Assembly: GCA_041306005.1 (NCBI GenBank)
Contig: JBFYKJ010000114.1
Span: 1-10,895 of the forward strand
Source: JBFYKJ01 sp041306005
GTDB taxonomy: Archaea; Altiarchaeota; Altiarchaeia; JAFGQM01
Length of the DNA stretch: 10,895 bases
Reading direction: 5' to 3'
Shown here: positions 7,006 to 10,895 of the stretch, piece after piece
Layout of the letters: the number at the start of each line of letters is the position of its first letter
How positions within the stretch are numbered: position 1 is the first letter of the stretch
Position numbers and translations under genes: made by a program
The notes under the pieces: model-generated
Databases searched by the model: none
Seen by the model: the letters and a program-made list of their open reading frames with translations, nothing else
Told to the model about the DNA's origin: nothing

Positions 7006-7038
7006 CTCAGGACTGAAGACCGCTCACCGCTCACAGAT
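7004..7038 (+). repeat. Heptad array 3
   Basis: Five in-phase heptads, GACTCAG, GACTGAA, GACCGCT, CACCGCT and CACAGAT, begin inside the stop codon of the HEPN gene. Except for one base, the segment GACTCAGGACTGNAGACCG matches the array at 8476-8494. Confidence 0.75.
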
Positions 7039-7068
7039 GTGGCAGCTTTAATACCCACTAGACGCAAG
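7022..7068 (+). repeat. 47-nt module, copy 2
   Basis: Gap-free match to 5914-5960. It carries TTTAATA at 7047-7053 about 25-38 bp upstream of a GTG (7076) and an ATG (7085) that are in frame with the wHTH antitoxin. It therefore may be an upstream promoter for that operon, in addition to the AT-rich one at 7135-7167. Confidence 0.65.
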
Positions 7069-7134
7069 CGATGGGGTGGAAAACATGGGCGATGCCATGG
7101 AAAAATGCGGAGCCGGCGAGCAAGCCCCTTTTAT

Positions 7135-7167
7135 GTATAAAACTATATATTATACAAGTTTATACAA
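7135..7167 (+). promoter_or_regulatory. AT-rich promoter/operator of the wHTH-RelE operon
   Basis: This sharply AT-rich stretch sits in a GC-rich setting. It holds GTATAA (7135-7140), an inverted copy TTATAC (7150-7155), and two direct TTATACAA boxes exactly 10 bp apart (7150-7157 and 7160-7167). The central TATATATTATA can act as TATA box about 20-25 bp before the ATG at 7169. The arrangement suits an antitoxin binding one face of the helix. Confidence 0.6.
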
Positions 7168-7168
7168 T

Positions 7169-7417
7169 ATGGAAGCGGTCTTGCACTACCCGCGCCTTGA
7201 TACGGTGCTGATGGTAGAAGATGCGATCCGGAAGAGCGGGGAGTACCCCAGCAAGCGCCAGCTTTGGATGGGGCTGCCGAAGAAGATGATGTACCAGACC
7301 TTCAATCTCATAATCGATTACCTCGAGGACTCCGGCAAGATAGCGATAGACAAGGACGGGGCCGTGCTTTGGACCCATAACCCGAGACTGCTGGAAACGT
7401 CTGTCAAGGCGAGATGA
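7169..7417 (+). CDS. Winged-helix-like antitoxin paired with RelE (82 aa)
   Basis: The sequence MEAVLHYPRLDTVLMVEDAI...PKKMMYQTFNLIIDYLEDSGKI...DGAVLWTHNP fits a small archaeal winged-helix family usually found directly before RelE-type toxins. The helices lie at 13-21 and 40-64 and the wing at about 65-76. It probably binds and represses the operon promoter and neutralises the toxin; this is by family context, not proven. The frame is open further upstream (GTG 7076, ATG 7085, ATG 7133), which would add up to 31 residues. I prefer ATG 7169, because the upstream stretch (MYKTIYYTSLYN) uses AT-rich codons unlike the rest, carries palindromic promoter sequence, and family members typically begin with such an M-E-x-VLHYPRLDT sequence. 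ATG 7085 with an upstream GGTGG is the main alternative. Overlaps the toxin gene by 4 nt (ATGA). Confidence 0.75.
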   Translation: MEAVLHYPRLDTVLMVEDAIRKSGEYPSKRQLWMGLPKKMMYQTFNLIIDYLEDSGKIAIDKDGAVLWTHNPRLLETSVKAR

Positions 7418-7761
7418 GCACTTTCGGCAAGGCGACCGAGGTCCGCTTTGCGGACTCTCGCCTGAAGGACGCTTTCGACGCGCTGGCAAAAGGCAGGGGT
7501 GAAGAGCGCGAGGTCTATGATATGCTAGTCAGGGCTGTAGACCGGCTCGAAAAGGACCCCTTCATCGGCGATCGCGTGCCAAAGAAGCTCATGCCCAAGG
7601 AGTACGCCAAAAAGTACGGCGCGGACAATCTCAAGAAGTATGACCTTAACGACTCATGGCGGCTCATCTACACGATAGTGGGCTCAAAGCTCCTTATACT
7701 ATCTGTCATCCTGGAATGGATGCCGCACAAGGAGTATGAACGGCGTTTCGGGTACGGTTGA
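7414..7761 (+). CDS. RelE/ParE-family toxin (115 aa)
   Basis: The C-terminal half has the archaeal RelE signature: NLKKYDLNDSWRLIYTIVG (72-90), the hydrophobic strand LLILSVILEW (93-102), then HKEYERRFGY (105-114). The conserved Arg83, His105, Lys106, Tyr108 and Arg110/111 would form the ribosome-dependent mRNA-cleaving surface in active RelE enzymes. The N-terminal half (VRFADSRLKDAFDALAKG..., 35-48 MLVRAVDRLEKD) is the usual helical hairpin. Length is near family norm. ATGA overlap with the wHTH gene shows coupling, and an AbrB-like gene follows three bases after the stop. All key positions appear intact, so the toxin is probably active and needs the upstream protein for control. Confidence 0.85.
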   Translation: MSTFGKATEVRFADSRLKDAFDALAKGRGEEREVYDMLVRAVDRLEKDPFIGDRVPKKLMPKEYAKKYGADNLKKYDLNDSWRLIYTIVGSKLLILSVILEWMPHKEYERRFGYG

Positions 7762-7764
7762 CAA

Positions 7765-7914
7765 ATGGAGACTTCATTCACCAGGATGCGCTCGCAGGGG
7801 CGGGTGGTAATACCTCAGAGCGTACGGGAGGATTTAGGGCTTAAGGGAGGGACTCTCCTCTCGGTTGCTATCCAAAACGGCGCTGTCGTCTTGAAACGGC
7901 TTAGGAGAGTGTGA
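7765..7914 (+). CDS. AbrB/SpoVT-like DNA-binding protein (49 aa)
   Basis: This short gene reads METSFTRMRSQGRVVIPQSV, then REDLGLKGGTLLSVAIQNGA and VVLKRLRRV. It matches the swapped-hairpin AbrB/MazE/VapB domain: G-R-V-V-I-P-x-x-V-R-x-x-L-G-L-x-x-G followed by a strand pair ending in a basic tail. Such proteins bind operator DNA and often act as VapB antitoxins. It starts three bases after the RelE stop, so it is the third gene of that operon. It lacks the C-terminal extension by which AbrB-type antitoxins normally hold a toxin, and no PIN or MazF gene follows, so it could be an additional operon repressor or the leftover of a lost pair. The TGA stop lies within the arm of a 9-bp hairpin. Confidence 0.8.
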   Translation: METSFTRMRSQGRVVIPQSVREDLGLKGGTLLSVAIQNGAVVLKRLRRV

Positions 7915-7941
7915 CTACAAAGTCTTCAAAAATGTGGTCAC
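7911..7941 (+). repeat. Hairpin with TGTRGTCACCT box over the AbrB gene end
   Basis: GTGACTACA (7911-7919) and TGTGGTCAC (7933-7941) form a 9-bp RNA stem (one G-U pair) with a 13-nt loop. The stop codon TGA is inside the left arm. The right arm continues to CCTAAG and is copy 1 of a box repeated at 8614 and 9587. It could act as a 3'-end processing or termination structure; no clear T-run follows. Confidence 0.6.
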
Positions 7942-7950
7942 CTAAGGGTC

Positions 7951-7976
7951 GGGGCTCGGGCGGATAGGATCGCCCC
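7951..7976 (+). repeat. Degenerate GGCTCGGG-type element with hairpin
   Basis: GGCTCGGGCGGAT (7953-7965) resembles the start of the 19-nt element found at 8446, 9635 and 10391. GGGCG (7958-7962) and CGCCC (7971-7975) form a short stem. Weak match, kept as a possible eroded copy. Confidence 0.3.
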
Positions 7977-8043
7977 TCTGGGACGGCAATACGGTGTAGT
8001 GTAAAAGCGGGCTGGGATTCATAGTTAGGCGGTTAGTGGTCGG

Positions 8044-8379
8044 TCATATTGCAACGCTGATCGGGGCAGTCTTCATAGGGATTCGCTCCTTGCCGTTCTT
8101 TTCAAGCTTTATCAGGTTCCAGGAGGCTAGATACCTTAGATCCCTGGAAACTGCTTCCCTGGGCCTGTCAAGCAATGAGGCCAGCTCGTTTACGGTCGTA
8201 GGCTCCTTCTCCAGCGCCTTAAGCAGCCTTACCCGCTCTTTTGAGAATATCTTTGGGAACAATTCCGGCGAGACGACAAAGACGTGCTTGCCCTCAAATT
8301 TTTTCGGGTCCTTCCAAATGGATTTATCCAGGGAATCCGACAGGGCCTTATCGCCAACATAGATCTGTATGGGTTTCAT
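8044..8379 (-). CDS. HVO_A0114-like winged-helix regulator (111 aa)
   Basis: A short N-terminal segment (IQIYVGDKAL) leads to the family hallmark HVFVVSPELFPKIFSKERVRLL (32-53), then a winged helix: LKALEKEPTTVNELASLLDR (53-72), recognition helix PREAVSRDLRYLASWNLI (73-90), and the wing KLEKNGKERIPM (91-102). This matches archaeal HVO_A0114-type putative DNA-binding proteins (MarR/ArsR-like). Single gene, with no toxin-like partner in the flanking 255 bp or 130 bp, though it sits between TA units and is flanked by the same repeats. The start is ATG 8379, which lies about 25 bp from a strong TATA box, implying leaderless transcription. It may repress itself through the GTAAC/GTTAC repeat just upstream. 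Role is regulator; targets unknown. Confidence 0.8.
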   Translation of the reverse strand: MKPIQIYVGDKALSDSLDKSIWKDPKKFEGKHVFVVSPELFPKIFSKERVRLLKALEKEPTTVNELASLLDRPREAVSRDLRYLASWNLIKLEKNGKERIPMKTAPISVAI

Positions 8380-8381
8380 AT

Positions 8382-8410
8382 GTAACTTTAGAGGTTACTT
8401 ATATAAAAAC
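8382..8410 (-). promoter_or_regulatory. TATA box and GTAAC/GTTAC operator of the wHTH regulator
   Basis: On the - strand GTTTTTATATAAGT (8397-8410) is a textbook archaeal TATA box centred about 25 bp from the ATG. Between it and the start lies the inverted repeat GTAAC-N7-GTTAC (8382-8398). A repressor there would block transcription start, consistent with autoregulation by the encoded winged-helix protein. Confidence 0.6.
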
Positions 8411-8442
8411 GACCTTTAACATACTATGCGGTAATATCCAAC

Positions 8443-8466
8443 CCCGGTTCGGGCGATCGGCGGGGG
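8443..8466 (+). repeat. 19-nt element, copy 1
   Basis: Contains GGTTCGGGCGATCGGCGGG (8446-8464), matching copies at 9635-9653 and 10391-10409 except at two pyrimidine positions. A heptad array follows two bases downstream. All three copies are in the same orientation. Confidence 0.75.
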
Positions 8467-8468
8467 CA

Positions 8469-8496
8469 TACCGTAGACTCAGGACTGTAGACCGTG
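8469..8496 (+). repeat. Heptad array 4
   Basis: Four in-phase heptads TACCGTA, GACTCAG, GACTGTA and GACCGTG (8469-8496) follow copy 1 of the 19-nt element. They lie between the divergent wHTH and fic promoters. Confidence 0.75.
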
Positions 8497-8583
8497 AAAT
8501 CCCGCCTCCCAAGGTCGAGCCGTAAGGTCAAATCCGCACCGATTGCCCAAAGCACTGGTTTGCCCCCCCCCAACAGCCCATGC

Positions 8584-8624
8584 GTAGTCACTAATTAAAA
8601 TCGCATTTTTATTTGTAGTCACCT
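8584..8624 (+). promoter_or_regulatory. fic promoter with paired GTAGTCAC boxes
   Basis: GTAGTCAC occurs at 8584-8591 and 8615-8622, 31 bp apart (about three helical turns), on either side of a TATA-like TTTTTATTT (8606-8614) that is about 25 bp upstream of the fic ATG. The second box (TGTAGTCACCT, 8614-8624) overlaps the promoter-start region. This is an operator-like layout. The same box reappears at the end of fic. Confidence 0.55.
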
Positions 8625-8634
8625 AAATATACAT

Positions 8635-9582
8635 ATGCACTTGGAGATCCGGGCTGTGGGGAAGTCAAAGAAGTACTATCTTGCCCATTCCTTCAGGGAG
8701 GGCGGCAAGGTCTTCAAGGCCCGAAGGTTCCTTGGCACGAACCTCAGCGATGCGCAGATAGCGACGCTCAGGAAAAAAGCTGAGGGGATATTGACGGCCG
8801 AGATAGGCAGGTACCGCATAATAGCAAACCCGCTGAAAAGGGAGCTCGACCGAAAGGAGATCGAGCTGATAGAGGCGCTTCAGGGTAGGGTCCCGCTGCG
8901 CGTCGAGCATTTGTCCAAAGACGAATGGAGCGCCTTCACGGAAGCGTTTACCTACGACACCAATGCCATAGAGGGCTCTTCGGTCAGCTACGGCGAGGTG
9001 AAGGGCATACTCGAAAGGGACAGCTGGCCGAAGGAGAAAGACAAGTGGGAGATCTCCGAGACCTACGGCGTGGCAAGGGCCGTCGAAGAGATCCGGGCAG
9101 CGAAGGAAGACCTGTCGCTGGAGCTAATCCAAAAGCTGCACAAGACATGTTTCGGCAACTCCAAGGGCTTTGCCGGCAGGTTTAGGCCAAAGGGCGTCGA
9201 CGTCTGCATCAGGAACCAGCACGGCGAGATACTGCACGTCGGGGCGCCGTCCGAAAGGATAAGGCCTCTCTTGAAGGAGCTGATAGCATGGTATGGGAAC
9301 AATAAATCTAAGTACCCGCCCGTATTACTGGCTGCCGTCGTGCATAACCAGTTCGAGAATATCCACCCGTTCGAGGACGGGAACGGCAGGGTGGGGCGAC
9401 TCCTGCTCAACAACGTTTTGATAAAACACGGCATGCCGCCCGTGAACATAACATTCAAGCGGCGCTCGCTTTATTACCGGGCGCTGCGCATATACCAGAG
9501 CAGCGGGGATGTTAGGCCGATGATCGAGCTTATGCTGGACGAGTACAAGAGGTTCTACCGCATGGGTGACTACAAAAAGTGA
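8635..9582 (+). CDS. Fic-domain AMP-transferase-type protein, class II self-inhibited (315 aa)
   Basis: The active-site loop HPFEDGNGRVGR (244-255) matches the canonical HxFx(D/E)GNGRxxR motif with no missing residue, so nucleotide transfer to a target hydroxyl (usually AMPylation) is expected. The inhibitory motif TNAIEG (109-114) corresponds to (S/T)xxxE(G/N) in an N-terminal helix, which defines class II, where the glutamate blocks the active site within the same polypeptide. GRFRPKGVDV (181-190) and ILHVGAP (199-205, target-binding flap) are also present. The N-terminal 80 residues (KKYYLAHSFREGGKVFKARR) are the small domain seen in archaeal Fic proteins. ATG 8635 follows a TATA-like box by about 25 bp. 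It stands alone without a separate antitoxin gene, consistent with internal inhibition. The last codons lie in the arm of a 10-bp hairpin. Target unknown. Confidence 0.92.
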   Translation: MHLEIRAVGKSKKYYLAHSFREGGKVFKARRFLGTNLSDAQIATLRKKAEGILTAEIGRYRIIANPLKRELDRKEIELIEALQGRVPLRVEHLSKDEWSAFTEAFTYDTNAIEGSSVSYGEVKGILERDSWPKEKDKWEISETYGVARAVEEIRAAKEDLSLELIQKLHKTCFGNSKGFAGRFRPKGVDVCIRNQHGEILHVGAPSERIRPLLKELIAWYGNNKSKYPPVLLAAVVHNQFENIHPFEDGNGRVGRLLLNNVLIKHGMPPVNITFKRRSLYYRALRIYQSSGDVRPMIELMLDEYKRFYRMGDYKK

Positions 9583-9596
9583 GCAGTGTAGTCACC
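9565..9596 (+). repeat. 10-bp hairpin at the fic 3' end, including a TGTAGTCACC box
   Basis: GGTGACTACA (9565-9574) and TGTAGTCACC (9587-9596) are perfect inverse complements with a 12-nt loop containing the fic stop codon. The same arm sequences form the hairpin at the AbrB gene end. On the - strand the loop side reads CTTTTTGTAG, so it could limit readthrough in either direction between fic and the convergent PIN gene. Confidence 0.65.
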
Positions 9597-9597
9597 T

Positions 9598-9632
9598 GTC
9601 AGTTTGCGGTTCACGGTCCTCAGTCTGCGGAC
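9598..9632 (-). repeat. Heptad array 5 (units on the - strand)
   Basis: Read on the - strand: GTCCGCA, GACTGAG, GACCGTG, AACCGCA, AACTGAC, five in-phase heptads. It directly joins the fic hairpin on one side and copy 2 of the 19-nt element on the other. TGCGGTTCACGG (+ strand, 9605-9616) recurs at 10421-10432. Confidence 0.7.
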
Positions 9633-9634
9633 CA

Positions 9635-9656
9635 GGCTCGGGTGATCGGCGGGGGC
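9635..9656 (+). repeat. 19-nt element, copy 2
   Basis: GGCTCGGGTGATCGGCGGG (9635-9653) followed by GGC. Its end touches the stop codon of the PIN gene (9656-9658). Confidence 0.7.
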
Positions 9657-10069
9657 TAAAGCCCGATCAAATCTGCGACCTCTTTTGTCGAATAGACCTT
9701 AATGCGCCTTTGGCCCTTCAGCGCTTTATCGTTTGACCATATGGGGCAGCCGAGCTTCAAGGCGAGGGCGAAGTAGTCGACATCGTCCTTGTCTGGCGTT
9801 ATGGATTGCGCCAGCGGCATGAACTCGCCTAATTCGGGCGTGGCAAAGACCCGTATTTCCGCAGTCTCAAAAAGCCGTTTGGTGTACGACTCAAGTTCAC
9901 GGCGGCGCATGCCGGATTTTTCCTCTATTACGCCCATGTGCTTTGTGAGCTCATCGAGCAGGAATTCCGGGGCGTAGAGATTGGCTGCCCCGCCGAGGAT
10001 TATGGCCCTTGTAAATCCCTCTTTGATCAGCGCGGAGAGAAGGACGTTCGCATCCAATACCAGATCCAT
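9656..10069 (-). CDS. vapC: PIN-domain toxin, VapC-like (137 aa)
   Basis: PIN-domain RNase fold: MDLVLDANVLLSALI supplies the first acidic residue (Asp6), FLLDELTKH the second (Glu40), PDKDDVDYFALALKLG the third (Asp98, with Asp95/96 nearby), and PIWSNDKALK the last (Asp114). The four acidic positions that bind Mg2+ in VapC toxins are therefore all present. Length (137) is typical, and the fold resembles the archaeal PIN type with the C-terminal VYSTKEVADLI helix. Active VapC enzymes cut tRNA or rRNA; the target here cannot be told. ATG follows directly after the TAG stop of the ribbon-helix-helix antitoxin, with no gap, so translation is coupled. Transcribed opposite to fic, ending against a 19-nt repeat element. 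Confidence 0.88.
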   Translation of the reverse strand: MDLVLDANVLLSALIKEGFTRAIILGGAANLYAPEFLLDELTKHMGVIEEKSGMRRRELESYTKRLFETAEIRVFATPELGEFMPLAQSITPDKDDVDYFALALKLGCPIWSNDKALKGQRRIKVYSTKEVADLIGL

Positions 10070-10309
10070 CTAGGGGCTTTTTATGGCGGCGCGCCTCTTG
10101 GCGAGTCCCTTGTTCACCAGCCTGCCGAGCCCTATCGCGTCTTCTTCGGTCAGTTTGCTCTTTGCAAAGGCCCTGTCCATCTCCTTTAGCAGGTCCATGC
10201 GCTTCTTTATCGCCTGGCGGGCTATCTCCGACCAATTCATCTCCGGGAACTCGTCCATCTCCCTTTTCAGTTCCGGCGTCACCGATAATGTCAGGCTTAC
10301 CATGTTCAT
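10070..10309 (-). CDS. vapB: Ribbon-helix-helix antitoxin, VapB-like (79 aa)
   Basis: The N-terminus carries the ribbon strand MVSLTLSVTPELKREMDEFP followed by helix-turn-helix NWSEIARQAIKKRM, the standard RHH pattern (strand, helix, helix with W-S-E-I-A-R). The C-terminal part (LLKEMDRAFAKSKLTEEDAI, then GLGRLVNKGLAKRR) is the acidic/basic helix tail that usually grips the toxin. It is followed immediately by the PIN toxin gene. The start could be ATG 10309 (used here), ATG 10303 or a GTG at 10312; the difference is one or two residues at the N-terminus. It would bind as a dimer to repeated sites in its own promoter, where four ACG(T/TG)TTTA-like boxes are present. Confidence 0.85.
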   Translation of the reverse strand: MNMVSLTLSVTPELKREMDEFPEMNWSEIARQAIKKRMDLLKEMDRAFAKSKLTEEDAIGLGRLVNKGLAKRRAAIKSP

Positions 10310-10310
10310 C

Positions 10311-10363
10311 ACGTGTTTATGTGCATTACGTTTATTACGTTTAAGTATAAAAAGCGTGTTTTA
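10311..10363 (-). promoter_or_regulatory. vapBC promoter with tandem operator boxes
   Basis: On the - strand TTTTTATACTTAA (10341-10353) is a TATA box. Downstream are two perfect, adjacent 9-bp direct repeats (+ strand ATTACGTTT at 10325-10333 and 10334-10342) plus looser relatives ACGTGTTTA (10311-10319) and GCGTGTTTTA (10354-10363). Tandem short boxes suit cooperative binding by the ribbon-helix-helix antitoxin. Confidence 0.6.
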
Positions 10364-10387
10364 GGCGAAAATCTAGGAGACGTGCAG

Positions 10388-10409
10388 CCCGGTTCGGGTG
10401 ATCGGCGGG
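10388..10409 (+). repeat. 19-nt element, copy 3
   Basis: GGTTCGGGTGATCGGCGGG (10391-10409), preceded by CCC as in copy 1. It lies between the divergent vapB and DUF4258-type promoters. A short heptad array follows four bases downstream. Confidence 0.75.
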
Positions 10410-10413
10410 AAAA

Positions 10414-10434
10414 ACCGGTCTGCGGTTCACGGGA
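10414..10434 (-). repeat. Heptad array 6 (units on the - strand)
   Basis: Read on the - strand: TCCCGTG, AACCGCA, GACCGGT, three in-phase heptads. It shares TGCGGTTCACGG (+ strand 10421-10432) with the array beside fic. Confidence 0.55.
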
Positions 10435-10462
10435 CCGAAGCGAAAGGCTTTTATTGGCGGGG

Positions 10463-10488
10463 ATTGTAAATATACAATGTTATAACAT
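10463..10488 (+). promoter_or_regulatory. Double palindrome at the DUF4258-type operon start
   Basis: ATTGTA-AATA-TACAAT (10463-10478) and the perfect 12-bp palindrome ATGTTATAACAT (10477-10488) lie directly before the ATG at 10490. The first contains an AT-rich box about 20-25 bp from the start, so TATA and operator coincide. An upstream CTTTTATTGG at 10449-10458 is an alternative TATA. This is probably the autoregulatory site of the operon. Confidence 0.65.
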
Positions 10489-10489
10489 C

Positions 10490-10771
10490 ATGGCACCTAA
10501 AGATTATTCAAAGTCCAGGGTCTTTTGGACCAAACACGCCATCGCGGAAGCGCTTGAAGACGGCTTTCGCACCGGGGAAATCGAAGATGCGCTCAAAAAC
10601 CTGGTCGAAGTCCCTTGTCCCGAGGCGCAAAAGGTCCGCGGGGTCGTCAAGATGGGCGACCGCTATTGCACGCTGATATTCATGGACATGGCGGCAGGGA
10701 TCAGGATAATCACATGCTGGGCCAGCGGCGCCGGCGACATTAGCGATTACAAACGACTTTCCAAAAGATGA
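10490..10771 (+). CDS. DUF4258-like toxin of a MqsR/RelE-type pair (93 aa)
   Basis: VFWTKHAIAEALEDGFRTGEIEDAL (11-35) gives the characteristic H-A-x-x-A-x-x-x-G-x helix with His16, followed by strands with KVRGVVKMGDRYCTLIFMD (48-66) and IRIITCWAS (71-79), ending DISDYKRLSKR. This is the DUF4258 pattern, a compact RelE-like RNase fold often found as the toxin before a YgiT-type zinc-finger antitoxin. Such a gene follows here with an ATGA overlap. The ATG at 10490 is chosen because it follows the palindromic promoter; an open frame further upstream (from 10313) runs across the vapB promoter and repeats and is not coding. Activity is inferred from family context only. Confidence 0.7.
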   Translation: MAPKDYSKSRVFWTKHAIAEALEDGFRTGEIEDALKNLVEVPCPEAQKVRGVVKMGDRYCTLIFMDMAAGIRIITCWASGAGDISDYKRLSKR

Positions 10772-10895
10772 AAACAGAGAGATGCGCCTGCGGGGCACAG
10801 GCAAGGGAGATAACGACGGACCTGGAGCTTTTTGACGGCGATGTCGTCATCAGGAACGTGAAGGCGCTTTACTGCCCGGAGTGCAAGGAGGAGAT
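10768..10895 (+). CDS. YgiT-type zinc-finger antitoxin (3' partial)
   Basis: The ATG overlaps the toxin stop (ATGA, 10768-10771). The visible 42 residues start MKTERCACGAQAREI and reach LYCPECKEE, giving two Cys pairs (6 and 8; 36 and 39) for one zinc ion, with strands between (DLELFDGDVVIRNVKAL). This is the N-terminal zinc domain found in YgiT/MqsA-type antitoxins; the usual C-terminal DNA-binding helix-turn-helix would lie beyond the window edge. The first pair is C-x-C rather than the common C-x-x-C. Toxin-first order with the zinc-finger second agrees with MqsRA-like systems. Confidence 0.75.
   Translation, partial: MKTERCACGAQAREITTDLELFDGDVVIRNVKALYCPECKEE

Noticed and set aside
8497..8583. 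Small RNA or tRNA between the regulator and fic
   Set aside because: No cloverleaf, no T-loop with matching acceptor arms and no clear promoter; nothing beyond a C-tract is seen here.
9951..10235. 94-aa - strand frame over vapB/vapC
   Set aside because: Frame-shifted shadow; the ribbon-helix-helix and PIN motifs are in the other frame.
10313..10489. N-terminal extension of the DUF4258-type gene
   Set aside because: The upstream frame crosses the vapB promoter, the 19-nt element and heptads; the family begins at the ATG after the palindromes.

Overview
The window looks archaeal, probably from a small-genome DPANN-type lineage with fairly high GC. This rests on three things: several genes start at or just after a TATA-like box 22-28 bp upstream with no Shine-Dalgarno; the surface proteins are Cys-rich with C-x-DTDGG and NG/GE-x-DCGG motifs common in such archaea; and the regulators and toxins (HVO_A0114-like wHTH, wHTH-RelE pair, MNT-HEPN, Fic with an archaeal-style N-terminus) are archaeal in style. 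The lineage assignment is an inference, not a proof.

Layout. (1) Positions 1-1187, + strand: the C-terminal part of a large HerA/DUF87-like ATPase and a small unknown protein. (2) Positions 1310-5523, - strand: a cell-surface operon. It encodes a signal-peptide protein with a C-terminal membrane anchor, a secreted Cys-rich zinc metallopeptidase (HEYGH), and a membrane-anchored HEAT-like/beta-sandwich protein whose start overlaps the peptidase stop. (3) Position 5637-5879: a small orphan protein. (4) Positions about 6000-10895: an island built almost entirely of toxin-antitoxin type genes. In order these are MNT-HEPN, wHTH antitoxin-RelE-AbrB, a solitary HVO_A0114-like regulator, a self-inhibited class II Fic enzyme, VapC-VapB (- strand), and a DUF4258-like toxin with a YgiT-type zinc-finger partner that runs off the end. 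Most units carry their own promoter with palindromic or repeated operator-like sequence.

The most unusual content is between the genes. Three short repeat families recur almost only in intergenic DNA. The first is heptad arrays, in-phase 7-nt units of type RACYGNN, at six loci and on either strand; the longest is 14 units at 1220-1317. The second is a 19-nt element GGYTCGGGYGATCGGCGGG, three copies, next to heptads each time. The third is an 11-nt TGTRGTCACCT box, three direct copies bracketing the regulator and Fic units; two copies are arms of hairpins over the 3' ends of the AbrB and fic genes. A 47-nt module is also duplicated upstream of the MNT-HEPN and wHTH-RelE units. Several stop codons lie inside or directly against these repeats. 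The arrangement suggests, but does not prove, that the toxin-antitoxin units are cassettes assembled or exchanged at these repeats. No intergenic stretch exceeds 300 bases; the longest, 8380-8634, is occupied by promoters, operator-like repeats and two of the repeat families.
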